A stretch of 64,000 bases of DNA from the NCBI GenBank assembly GCA_947034895.1, contig OX344763.1, positions 31,247,025-31,311,024 on the forward strand, written 5' to 3'. This document shows, piece by piece, positions 28,244 to 38,630 of this stretch. The position numbers were made by a program, and so were the translations under genes. The DNA comes from Rhytidiadelphus loreus. Its lineage: Eukaryota > Streptophyta > Bryopsida > Hypnales > Hylocomiaceae. The notes beneath the pieces were generated by a model. That model saw nothing but the letters and a program-made list of their open reading frames with translations, did not search any database and was not told where the DNA came from. Numbering within the stretch: position 1 is the first letter of the stretch; every line of letters starts with the position of its first letter.

Positions 28244-28397
28244 TGAGGTTGTCCACTGGTATCGGTGAAACTTCACTGCCTCCTTTCCCGCTTGCCCACC
28301 CCAGCAAGACCATCGGTGGAGCCACTTTTGTCTTCTTGCTTGAATTAGAGGAAAGTTTGCCCACTGGGTGAGCATGTAAGCTGGCCCTAAAAGATGG

Positions 28398-28443
28398 CCA
28401 GGGTGAATTGACCCCCTCATTGCCCCTCCAGGGCAAACCCTGG
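28398..28443 (+). repeat. 46-bp perfect inverted repeat, left copy
   Basis: The sequence starts CCAGGGTGAATTGACCCCCT and ends GGGCAAACCCTGG. It is the exact reverse complement of 36455-36500, 8 kb away. It begins with CAGGG, which is typical of hAT termini. It is either an outer end of a composite hAT element or a solo remnant of the MITE at 36281-36499. Confidence 0.85.
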
Positions 28444-28661
28444 ATTGATTGCTTGCTGGCGGGAGCATAACTACAGTACTTACTTAATATTAAAAGTTAC
28501 AGTGAGTACCCGAGCTCGAATTCCCATGCAGCAAGCGAATCGTCGGCAAGGATTCAGCACTTGCATGGACAGAACTGCCGTGAAAGACCGACTGCGGGAA
28601 CTTTTAGCTGTGAGTTAAATTACTGTAAGTTATACTGTAATAAAGGCCCGTTCCCACTTGG

Positions 28662-30049
28662 ACTTAAGGTGGCATTAAATCAGCTGTGAATTGTCAAGCA
28701 TTCCCACCCAATGAACGGGGAGTACCGGCATTTAGTTACGACCTAGCCGGTTGAATTTGAGAATTTCCTAATGAAATAGAGAAGTCTAGGCTAAGGTTCC
28801 GAATGAAAAAAAAATGTTTAGGAAATGGGCCGGTTCAAAAAATTATATTTAGGCATTTAGCCATCTAGCCTCAAAGTATGTAGGAAAATTGCCTATTAAA
28901 AATATTTTTCGTAGGCGGGCAGCCGACCAATCTTATACTTTCTAAGAAAATTTTTTATTACTATGCATGTAATTTTTTTTAAACTATGTGTAGACCCCTC
29001 ACGGCCTCACCCCTATGGCCATGTCATCTAACATTGTAACTCATCTTGTGTAAGTGTATAACAGTATAACTGTGTAATGTGTATTACTGTATTGTGTACC
29101 AAGATCAATAAGTCAGTAAATAATTTGCTTTTAGTGTTTTATAGTTTTACCGTTGGGATTTGGAAATATTGGCGGCCTCCGATGCAGGCAACAACTCCAT
29201 TTCATTTTCCCGCACTCCCGCTATCCCGCCGTTCCGCCGAGGCATCGAAGCCGTTGATCGCTCCCTCAGTTGATCTGAACCGTAGGGTTTTGGACTTCAC
29301 TCACACAGTCACCAATCACCACTTTGTCAGTCACACTCAACCGCGGAGCCGCCTCGCAAGCTCGCATTGTCGCAACCCTCGCATCCTTCAGAAATTGTAG
29401 CCTTGCTGATTGAGAGCTTGAGTCTTCGTGTGTTACAACGATTTGCAGCGCCAAGCCACGAGTTTGTGATTTTGCAATGTGCATCCACTGCACCGTCAGT
29501 TTCTATGCGATTTGTAGCACTCCAGGAGTTTGTGAATTGTGACTTCGTCTGCGGGAGTGCGGGACAGCGGGAGTGCGGGAGTACGAGCCTGCAATTTCTG
29601 GCGAGTTCGTGACTTTCAAAAGTTTTGCGAGTTCTGGCAAGTTCGTGACTTTCTGGCGAGTTCGTGACCCTGGTTCGCAACTTTGCACCCAATTTTTTTG
29701 CGCCCTTCTTCATTTCCCATTTTTTTTTCCCTGAATGATGGTGACGAGATCAAAGTAGAATTGTAGGGTTCTAGGGTTCTGCAATTTGCATGTGCAATTT
29801 CAGATTGTAGCAACCATACTTGACTGCTGGTGAGATCAACTCTGGTGCTGGTGGTCTTTCAATTATGGCACACATTTTGAATCCAGCACAGAATACACTC
29901 CACAGATCGATACCCACCAAGTTCCCACCGTTCATTCTACAATGTAGGGTTGCTAAAGTTGCTAGCGTTACTGAACATTTGCAATTGTTGGTTGCAGGGT
30001 TTAGGACTATGAGCATTCTCTTGCTATCTAGTTTCTTCTTGCTAGTTGA
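28662..30049 (+). other. Leader region upstream of the hAT frame, with minisatellites
   Basis: From 29150 the sequence is GC-rich. It carries GCGGGAGT repeats at 29549-29583 and three to four copies of GCGAGTTCGTGACTTTC at 29599-29669. Short open frames here resemble no known protein. It is probably the 5' noncoding part of the transposon. Confidence 0.4.
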
Positions 30050-32314
30050 ATGGCTAAACGGCAAAGGTCCTTACGGGACCATTACTTTTCCAAATCGAGG
30101 GAACTTGATGTTTTTGAAATCTTCTCGTCAACGTCCGAGAACTCTTCTCCCGAAACAGCTGATTCACAAGTCGCTCACACTCCTCCTTCAGAGGTCGAAA
30201 TTGCTCAAGGGTAGTGGAAGGAGCAATGGGCCATTCAATTCGATTGGTTGCATTTTTGTCCAAATGTTGGGAGGGTTTTTTGTAAAGTCTGCAGGGATAA
30301 AGGCGGGCGATCGTCGTATGCCAAAGACGGTGCCAGGAACTTGAAGGTCAGCTCTTTCCAGGACCATGCTCGATCTGGAGAGCACAGACGGCTAGCTTGG
30401 GCGTCGCAAAGTGGTGAGAAGGTCATGGAAAAGGCAATTTTGCAAGGGCAGAGGGCGTGCGACGAAGCTGTGGCTTCACTCTTTCGGGCTGCATATTTTC
30501 TAGGGAAGCAGTCTTTACCCTATTCGAAATTCCCTGCTTTGTGTAAACTATTGCTTACTGTGAAAGCTCCGATGACCCTATCGATGTACCAAGATGAAAA
30601 ATCTTGTGCTGACCTCATGATATGCATTTCAGTTGTGATTCAGAAGCAGGTTATTACTCGTGTGCGGAATTCAGCGTTTTTTGGTGTCATGATTGATGAA
30701 TCAACCGATGTTAGTGTCACAGGGCACCTCGTCATTTTTGCTAGCATTGTGGAGGAGGGTCTACCGGTGACTTTATTTCTTGGCTTGTTGCAGATCGATG
30801 GGGGGAAGAAGGACTCAGGTGTCGTTTATGAAACTTTAATTTCAAGCATTCGGAGATGGGGGCTTGACCTGCGGAAATTTGTCGGATTAAGGAGCGATGG
30901 TGCTAGCACCATGGTGGGCAATTTGACAGGAGTGGCTGCCCGAATCAAGTCACAGGTGAATCCTTACCTTTTATCTGTCCACTGCATTGCTCATCGAACG
31001 AATTTGGCGGCCTTGGACGCAGCGAAGTCTCCAGATTGCAAGGTAATTTCTTCCCAAATCGACTCTCTCCTAAATTCAGTTGCTGGTTTTTTCAACAAGT
31101 CTAGCAAGCGGAAGCACACCCTTACTAAACTTCAAGAGGAATTCTTTGACGTAAAAAAAACAATGAAGCGTTACCACAAAATCCGGTGGCTAAGTCGGTG
31201 GCAAGCAATTACAACCCTGTGTGAGTCTTTGGAGTCTGTCCTCGAATTCTTCCGTGGCCTGAAGGGCCAAGATGCAGGTACAACTGCTCCCATCTTGCAG
31301 AAATTAGGGCAGTTCAAGTTCATTTATATTTTATATTTCCTTGCTGATATCTTGCATTGCTTAGCTACGTTGTCAAAGGTATTTCAGTGCAAATTTGTGG
31401 ATGTGACCACTATAGGTAGCATTGTGCGTTCCGAGATAGCCCAAATTCGTATGCTGTTCATTGTGGAAAATACTGATCTGAATGCAGACACGTTTAACGA
31501 AGATTTAGGCTACCATGTGCTTCCGGAGTATGGCTCTTTCGGGGGTTTGCTCAGGAAGCTTCCATCTGAGATTAGGGGGGATATGTATCACGGTTGCAAA
31601 ATTCAGCGTTCTAGACTAGGAGTAGACCTCGAAGAAGCTTTGCAGTTCCAACGTTCATTTGCTGAGGCCGTTTGTGCTGGTTTGGAGGCTAGATTTCGTG
31701 ACAATGATTTGATTTCTTGTTTTAAAATATTGAATCCTTCTAATATGCCGTCTAAGCAAGTTGGCCTGCAGAACTGGGGTGTCACCGAGTTGGACAAATT
31801 GCTTGAGTTCTATGGAACTGATCGATCTCATTCAGGTTTTTCCTTCCCTCCCCTTCTGGATGTGCAGGCTTGTAAGCGAGAGTTTTTGTCCTTCAAATTA
31901 CAGTGTACAACTGAATGGGGGGACAAAACCTTCCGAGATTTGTGGGGTATGATTACTTGGAATCATGCCCTACAAATACGGTACCCAAATTTGCTTATTC
32001 TTGCTGAAATTGCTAGAGTGCAGTGCGTTTCCACTGCTACTTGTGAGAGAGCTTTTAGCATTCAGAATTTGATTAAAACTCGTGTGAGGAATAGATTGGG
32101 AAGCAAAAACCTGGATGCTTTGCTTAGAGTTGCTTTAGAGGGACCAGAAGAAGAGTATGATGCTATTTTAATAGATGCCATACCCATGTGGAAGCATGAA
32201 ACCAAATACAAGTTCCTCTATGCTAACCCAACTACCTATTTGTCTAATTCAACCATAGCCACAGGTCCTACTGCTAGCACTTCAACTTCTGAATTTGGCC
32301 TTGAATTGCCTTGA
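30050..32314 (+). pseudogene. hAT-family transposase (ZNF862-like, TTF-type zinc finger) with one in-frame stop
   Basis: This would be a transposon-encoded DNA-cutting enzyme. An ATG at 30050 opens a frame (MAKRQRSLRDHYFSKS...) that meets TAG at 30212-30214. It then continues in the same frame without a stop for 700 codons to TGA 32312-32314. After the stop come the TTF/BED-type finger (FCKVC, then H-x5-H in FQDHARSGEH) and a DDE/RNase H-like core with MIDEST, RSDGAS and HCIAHRTNL. Near the end is the hAT dimerisation block around STATCERAFS and LGSKNLDALL. Numbered from the codon at 30248, the likely acidic residues are Asp150, Asp217 and Glu600. There are no introns. The single stop would remove the finger from any product, because the next in-frame ATG is at about 30424. 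Otherwise the frame is intact, so inactivation is recent or the stop is bypassed by splicing or read-through. Confidence 0.88.
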
Positions 32315-32580
32315 CAGCTTGTGTTTGGTTGTATTTAATTCTTTCCATTTTTTTCCACATGTTGTGATGTTCATCATGCTTGTTGAATCCTTCTCTCTCC
32401 ATTTTTTTTGTTAACATGTTTTGATGTTAATCATGGTAGCTTGTATTCTATTCTATTCATTCTTTTACCACATGTTTTGATTCTTATAAGTGGTGGATTG
32501 TATGTTCTTCTCTCCATCTTTTTGCACTTGTTTTGATTCTTATGAATGTTGAAAGTTGTGTAGGCATGTTGTACTAACCA

Positions 32581-32790
32581 GCCTCCTGAAAATGCATGGA
32601 CCCTATTTTGGATCTTTGCATTTTCGGAAGGCTGAATCCCTAGCCCTAAATTGGTAGGGGCAATGCCAGGTTCAAATCCTGCTAGGGATATAGCTATATG
32701 CTAAAAACAAATTCAAAGCAAAAAGCAAAAATTCAAAGCAAAAAAAAAAAATACAAAGCAAAAAGAAAAAATTCAAAGCAAAAAAAATAA
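32581..32790 (+). mobile_element. SINE-like, tRNA-related sequence with A-rich repeat tail
   Basis: At 32637-32688, TCCCTAG pairs with CTAGGGA as a 7-bp acceptor-like stem. It encloses a TAGCCCTAAATTGG box-A-like segment and the box-B-like GGTTCAAATCC within a T-arm-like stem, but there is no anticodon arm. Immediately upstream, GCCTCCTGAAAATGCA and TGCATTTTCGGAAGGC form a hairpin. Downstream is an A-rich tail of repeated ATTCAAAGCAAAA. It is not a functional tRNA. A Pol III-type retroposon head with a tail is the best reading. Confidence 0.4.
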
Positions 32791-34099
32791 ATAATGAAGA
32801 CACAAAAAAGTCCTTAACCGGCTACATTTACATAGTAAAGGAAATTAGCCTATTGAAATTTGAAAATGGCAGCAATGCCACCGGATGAAATTGAAGTTCT
32901 AGGAAATTGACCGGCAAGTTCTGCCACCTCACTGCAGCCTTCCGGCCAAATTTCCAAAAAACCGGGGTGGATGAAACTTTGTAGGAAATCTACCGTTTCA
33001 CCCACAGAACTCCCCGGACCCTGTTCCCACCTGAGTGCTTACTTATTTGCCGAACCTACTTGGCAGCCGAGGTGGCATCGTCGTAAGAGCACTCATTAAG
33101 CCGTTAATCTCCCAAGTATCACTGTCCCACCACTGAGGAAGTAGTCCATAATAATAACTTGGAGATCTTCAGGAAATGAAGATTTCAGCAGCTGCTGGAC
33201 GTTCTTATCAACATGCCTGGTCGACTGCCCATTACATAAGAATGGTGGCTGCCCAAGGCAGAAATTAGGGGGATCCAAGGCATCCAACTCAAAAAAATCC
33301 AAAACCTTGGAATTTTCCAAATATCACTTCACATGATTTCGGATGTCACTATCAATGTGATTTTATTGTGGGGTATAGGCAATGTATTTATACAAGTGGG
33401 GTGATGGGAGGTTAAGCAATCCATGAGGGATATTTGAATGAAGATTAGTAGAAGCTCAACCACTCATACCTAGTGAAGTCAAACACAAGAATTGTGTTCA
33501 ATGTAGAACTATAGACCTCATGTAGGCATAGTAAAATAAATTTTTTCAGAAAACTTTGAACGAGGGAAAGTTGGTAAATTAAGCTAATTTGGATTTCCAA
33601 AAATCCATTTGAGATTTGGAGTCTCCAATAAAAAGTTAGGAACAAAATTCAAAGAGGAATTCGAAGGAACATGTTTTTAGACTTTGTGCAACAAGAAGTG
33701 CAATTCAATTCATCATTTCATCCACAAAGTGCATTTATTTGGTATCTTTAATCCTAGAAAGAAGAAGCTTATCACAAAGGTACTCTATCAAAAATGATCT
33801 AATTGATGAATCAAAAAGTACATTCTTCATTTTTGCAATGATCTAAAAATTCATTGATTGGTCACTTTTGGAGTGTTTAGTGTTGTAGGATTAATGGAAA
33901 TTGTGATTTGCAATAAGATTTACTTATTTTGTATTTTAGGTGCAAGTGATGAGAAAATGATTCTATTAAAAAAAGGACAATACAAGGAAGATTGAAGCAA
34001 GAGAATTTTATAGTTGAAACCTATAAGCAAAGGGAGGGACCAAAAGAATAAATTACAATACCTAGAAGACAAATTTAACAATCCCTGTTGAATAATGAT
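32791..34099. other. Repeat-derived DNA with a short minus-strand open frame
   Basis: At 32880-33030 are CCGG-containing subterminal-type repeats shared with 36010-36120. A 74-codon minus-strand open frame (33096-33320) reads protein-like (FLCNGQSTRHVDKNVQQLL) but has no recognised family. It may be a captured gene fragment. The rest is AT-rich. Confidence 0.35.
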
Positions 34100-34721
34100 T
34101 TAATCCTTGAAAAAACTATTGTCCCCTTGGAAGATAAACGAGTATTTTGGTAGGGTTATGTGATCTCAATTTTTAATTAGATTTTCTGAAGATAGAAAAA
34201 TACATTAGTTTTATATGGACATGATTTTTATTTCAATCGGTGATTGGGAGCAAAATTATGTGACACTTTGCTTTAAATAGAGTTCATCAAGGTAGAACAA
34301 AAAAATCTACAAAATTTACAAATATTTAAAAAACATTTGATCCTCAAAAAAAAACTTTTGTGTATACGGAAAGATGCAGTTCATTTTAGTTGGAGTAGTG
34401 ATGAAGAGATTTGTATTTTGGGAGAAATTTGAGCATCTTTTTCCAAAAAATACTAACAAAATTTATTTTTGAACTCAATTTTCAATTAAATTAGAAAAAT
34501 GTTCCAAGTGGTTTAGTTATTTTCTAAGAACAATCTCATCATTGGGATTAGTATCTTTTTAATTCCTTCTAAGAATCATTAGTAAGTTAGTTTTTATTTC
34601 AATCTTGTATGTACTTCTACTTAAATAAACTTTTGAAGGATGATAATTAAAGTTTGTTTGTTTTTTAAATTCTAAAATTTTGAACTCAATTTTTGAACAT
34701 AAAAAAATATTTAGGGGTTAA
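34100..34721 (+). mobile_element. Internally shortened copy of the TTAACCCCTAAA family
   Basis: It starts TTAATCCTTGAAAAAAC followed by GTCCCCTTGG, and ends ATATTTAGGGGTTAA. Internal blocks (GTGATCTCAA, GGTGATTGGGAGCAAAA, TGTATGTACTTCTACTTAA) follow the order of the 24374 copy. It is 622 bp rather than about 930 bp. Confidence 0.6.
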
Positions 34722-36181
34722 TATGCAATCTATGTAATCTTAATTTATGCATAGCCTTCTATCAACTAGTAGAAATATAGGCCCACGTAGACTAGTGAAA
34801 AGCCCCATGAGAAGATTCACATGGCCAACTAAACTAGATTTGGGTCTTTAGGAACATGTTTTCCAAATCTATGTAGCCCATGTTTCTACTATTGATCTAT
34901 TTATTATCTTTTTTGAAAGAGACCCTATTACTAATTATTGGTGTTTTATCATAATGAACTTTAGAAGTGAATACCTCTCTATTATGGGGTCAAAATTCTC
35001 TATGTCCACTTCAACATAGTTTTCCTTCCAACCGCTAAAATCAATTAGAAAATCACGAAATGTAATCTTTTCATCCAAATTCCAACTAGTTTTGGCTAAA
35101 TAGGTAATACATGGTGATTACATATACACATAGCTTAGTGACAATGGAAAAGAGATAAGTTTAACTCTCGTGCATGTATCTTTTTTCCAATTTAAATTTT
35201 AATAAATTCATGCATGAATTTGATATACATGCCACACAAGACATTGGATTGGTTGTTTCAAAGGTAACGTAACATCTTGCCAAAACATCTACCTCTTATG
35301 TTTCTAAACTCTCAAGCCAGAAGCTTTGGATTTAGGACCTTTTAAAATGCACTTTCTTATTGCACTTTTGTATTTTGACAAAAGACAAGGAGCCACATGA
35401 AGGAAAATTGCATTGAGAATGATATTTAGTATTATGTTACCTCCCGTGTTACCTACAAAGTTATTTACCATATTAGTGAACTCATAATAATTCTCATTTT
35501 GTAGTTGGTGATTGGTATTCATGTTGACATTCTAATTTCTCCACCCATTATAAAGAGCTCATGATTTGAAATTAAATTTTGCCCCAAACTTTTGATCGGA
35601 GGCTCGAAATTTCAAACGGATTTTTGGAAATGAAAAAAGACTTCATTTAACAACTTTTCTTAGTTCGTAGTTTCTTGAAAAAAGTTATTCTACTATGCCT
35701 ACATGAGTTTTGAAGTTCTACATTGCACATAGTTCCTACGTTTTCACAATGAGTGGTCAAGCTCTCATCTTCAAATTGTCCCATATCCTTTGAAGATTCA
35801 TGATGGACAATGAATTTCATTATAAAAAAAAAATTCTCCACCCAATATAAGGAGTACATGATTTGGAATTGAATTATAACATCCGCATTTCCAATACGTG
35901 AATTTCTTTACAATTCCTTGGATTTGGGAGAGTGTCTTCTTCATTTTCGAAGTCTTTCAAAAACTTGAATTGTGATCATTATTTCTCATCAGATCAATAT
36001 CGGTAAGCGGATGTGCCGGGGTCCGTGAGGTTTCGTAACTGCTGAATAAAATACCAGCCATGTGGGAACAGCACCTGTTTAGGAAACAATTGGTATACTT
36101 CCGATCCTGAACTGCCGGAATAAAAAATGATTTCCTTTTAATGCTGAAGTTTTAACTTTAAGCACACGCTGTTTGCAAACG
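34722..36181. other. AT-rich repeat-derived DNA
   Basis: No gene is recognised. The segment 36010-36180 shares CCGG and GTGGGAACAG motifs with 32880-33040 and appears to be transposon subterminal sequence. Confidence 0.35.
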
Positions 36182-36280
36182 CCAGGTGGGAATGGGCCTT
36201 AAGCTTACTGCGTTCTTTGTTACAGTGACAGTGCTTGCCTGGACAAAGTGACAAACTGATGCGGCAGTATCTTAGGGGCG

Positions 36281-36499
36281 CAGGGAGAATTGACCCCCTC
36301 ATTGCCCCGGTCAACTTTGGTTAGAAAAAAAAGCCCCCTATATTGTGCGAATTTTTTGGTAATTCTTGCACGGCCTAGGAGTAATTTGGGGCCTCTAATT
36401 GCAAATATGAATTCAGAATTTCAAAAAAAAATTAAGCCTTGCAAATAAAAAATTCCAGGGTTTGCCCTGGAGGGGCAATGAGGGGGTCAATTCACCCTG
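36281..36499. mobile_element. 219-bp MITE with CAGGG ends
   Basis: The left end CAGGGAGAATTGACCCCCTC and the right end (inverse complement CAGGGTGAATTGACCCCCTC) match over 28 bp with one difference. The interior is AT-rich. The right 46 bp are the exact inverse of 28398-28443. No target duplication is clear. Confidence 0.65.
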
Positions 36500-36500
36500 G
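36455..36500 (-). repeat. 46-bp perfect inverted repeat, right copy
   Basis: Exact reverse complement of 28398-28443. It forms the right end of the 219-bp MITE. Confidence 0.85.
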
Positions 36501-37108
36501 CCCAATCAATCGGCCATCAGGCACTCTTCCGATTCCCTGCTGCGGCTTTCACGCCACGTACTCCGTGGGGTGGACATGAAGTTTGCATTGGCAGGCCCAG
36601 GTGTTGCCTTGGGATATAAGTTATTTTTTGCAAAAAGTAGGGCAGGGATTCGACCGGACGGACTCACTGATGAAAGAGTAATCGATCGATCAGGAGCACT
36701 TCACTTGGTTGCAGTCGTGACTGATGAGGTCCGTCCGTCCGTCAGTCTGTCTGTCGAGAGTCACCGTCAGTATATGTTTGTTTTTTCATTCAGGGCCTCT
36801 GATATAGCACCGCTCGCTCGCTACTAGCTCCGAATCTTTCTTTTGGGTTGTCACCGAATTTCCAATCATTGGCAAGCGCCGCGATGAATGGGAGTGCGTC
36901 AGTGTTGTTGCATCCCAACTCCCGAGGTAGACTATCTCATGCGGATGATTCGGCATCGTGAGGAGGTACCGGTATTTTTTGAAATTGGTTGGGTGCAAAA
37001 CTATTCCAGTACTGATTACTGTAAGAGGACGTGGACTGATCGATCCGCGAAAGACGGAAGAGACCTGCCGCAATCAAAAAACTAGGAACGGCTTACTTAT
37101 TCGACTAA
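36501..37108. other. Unassigned medium-GC segment
   Basis: This is unique-looking sequence with a CCGTCCGTCCGTCAGTCTGTCTGTC run near 36730, written here only as a tetranucleotide-like repeat. Open frames up to about 120 codons show no known domain. Confidence 0.35.
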
Positions 37109-38049
37109 TTAACCGCCTAAAGGATAAAGGACAAAGGCCTTTTTTCTGTCAAAAAACACTCAAAATTGCCATTTTTACAGCAAAGAGTAAAAGAAAATTG
37201 AAAATTGTTCTTTTTACACATCTAACCGTAGGATCTTACACCTTACTAGTACGAGAATGTGTGGAAAAAATTTCAGAATTTTTCACCATATTGATTGCAA
37301 GATATCTGCGTTTAAAGTGAAAAAAATAAGTTTTTCAGCACATCGAGGGACTAGATTATTTGACTTTGAACATTTTTAACTTAAATATTTTGCACTACAG
37401 AGTTTTGAGCTTTAAATCATTGTAGTGGGGAATTGAGTTGAGAGTCTAGGAAAAAAAAAATTCAAAGAAACTTAATTTTCATTCTTAAGAAAATTGTTGA
37501 ATAGAAGTACATACGAGATTGAAAGAAAATCTATTTTATTAATATATCTAAGATAGAATTAAAATGCACTAATCCCCAAGATGAGATTGTTCTAACAAGC
37601 AAACTAAACTATGTGGAACTTCTTTTTTTTATAAATTGTCAAAATTGCATTCAGAAATGAATCCTACAAGTTATTTTTTCAAGAAGATGCTCTAATTGCC
37701 CGAAAAACAACATTGTCCATAACTTTCTCATAAAAAATTCAAATGAAATGAATAAAAGATTTCCAGATAGACAAAAATATAATCTAGCTATGAGGGGAAA
37801 AAAAATCTAGAAAAAAGAATTCAAATTTTTGCAAATTTTTTTTGCTTCCCAATCTCCCCTGTTTTGAGCTATATGGGCATAACTTTTGTTCCCGGGCACC
37901 AATTGGAAAAAAAATTATATTCCCACAAAGGTAATCAGTTTTTCTATCTTCAAAAAAAGTTTAAAAAAATCAGGAGAAAATTCAGCCCGTAGGAACCTGC
38001 CTGAAATCCATTTGTCCCCCGAAGGGACACTTGGTCCTTTAGGGGTTAA
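37109..38049 (-). mobile_element. Full-length element of the TTAACCCCTAAA family, inverted copy (941 bp)
   Basis: The left end TTAACCGCCTAAAGGATAAA and the right end GGTCCTTTAGGGGTTAA bound a body that is the reverse complement of the 24374-25301 element in block order. Examples are CTAACCGTAGGATC, GAGTTGAGAGTC, AGTACATACGAGATTG and CCCGGGCACCAATTGG. Its right terminus touches the first base of the foldback element at 38050. Confidence 0.7.
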
Positions 38050-38630
38050 GAGCATCCCCACCCGTCTTGCAAAATGGATGACTTGTCCAAGGCAGCTTGG
38101 CAAAAGTGCGCCACCAATCTTGCAAAACGGATGAACTTGTGTGGCCGGGCAAAAAGCCTTCGGTGGCTTGCAAAATGGGGGGGGGGAGGAGCAAGCCAAA
38201 GCATGGCTTGCAAATTGGCTTGCAAACCACATGAGAGCATCACCACCCGTCTTGCAAAATGCGAGCTGGTTTGGCTTGCAAAATCCGGGGCCATCCATTT
38301 TGCAAGCCAAACCACCCCACCCATTGCATGTTATAACCGCATTTTGCAAGACAGGTAAATTTCTAAATTTAAACCGCTTTGCAAGGTGGACCAATGGGTT
38401 ATAGTGCTAGAAGTCCGTACTTTGGAGGAAAGTGCCGGTGCTCTTGTCTCATGTGGTTTGCAAGGCAATTTGCAAACCATGCTTTGGCTTGCAAAATCCC
38501 CCATTTTGCAAGCCACCCAAGGCTTTTTGCCCGGCCTCTTAACAAGTTCATCCATTTTGCAAGACGAGTGGGGCACTTTTGCAAGCCACCCAAAGACAAG
38601 TCATCTGTTTTGCATGACGGGTAGTGTGAG
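38050..38630. mobile_element. Foldback/MITE element built of TTGCAA motifs, with a nested relative in its loop
   Basis: The left arm begins GAGCATCCCCACCCGTCTTG and the right arm ends with the imperfect complement (GCATGACGGGTAGTGTGAG). The arms are about 180 bp each and pair well, for example GCTTGCAAACCACATGAG with CTCATGTGGTTTGCAAGG. Each arm contains many TTGCAAAATGG/CCATTTTGCAAG units. At the loop, another copy begins GAGCATCACCACCCGTCTTG (38232). It contains a perfect hairpin (GGTTTGGCTTGCAAAAT and complement, about 38267-38312). There is no coding capacity. Confidence 0.7.

Larger units (their letters stand above)
28643..36200 (+). mobile_element. Candidate composite hAT transposon with nested insertions
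   Basis: AAGGCCCGTTCCCACTTGG (28643-28661) and the inverse complement of 36182-36200 (AAGGCCCATTCCCACCTGG) agree at 17 of 19 positions. They enclose the transposase frame at 30050-32314. Related subterminal GTTCCCAC motifs lie at about 33027 and 36062. The 3 kb between those two points holds unrelated repeats, including a copy of the TTAACCCCTAAA family, so a secondary insertion is likely. No 8-bp target duplication was found. The true element may be shorter. Confidence 0.4.

Noticed and set aside
32637..32688. Functional tRNA gene
   Set aside because: The acceptor and T stems are present, but no anticodon arm exists and the length is only 52 nt.
28643..36200. 8-bp target duplication for the hAT element
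   Set aside because: Flanks CTGTAATA and AAGCTTAC do not match. Flanks of the outer 46-bp pair do not match either.
38050..38630. CRISPR-like array (many TTGCAA repeats)
   Set aside because: Repeats are irregular, occur in both orientations and form inverted arms. The context is a plant nuclear genome, so a foldback element explains it.
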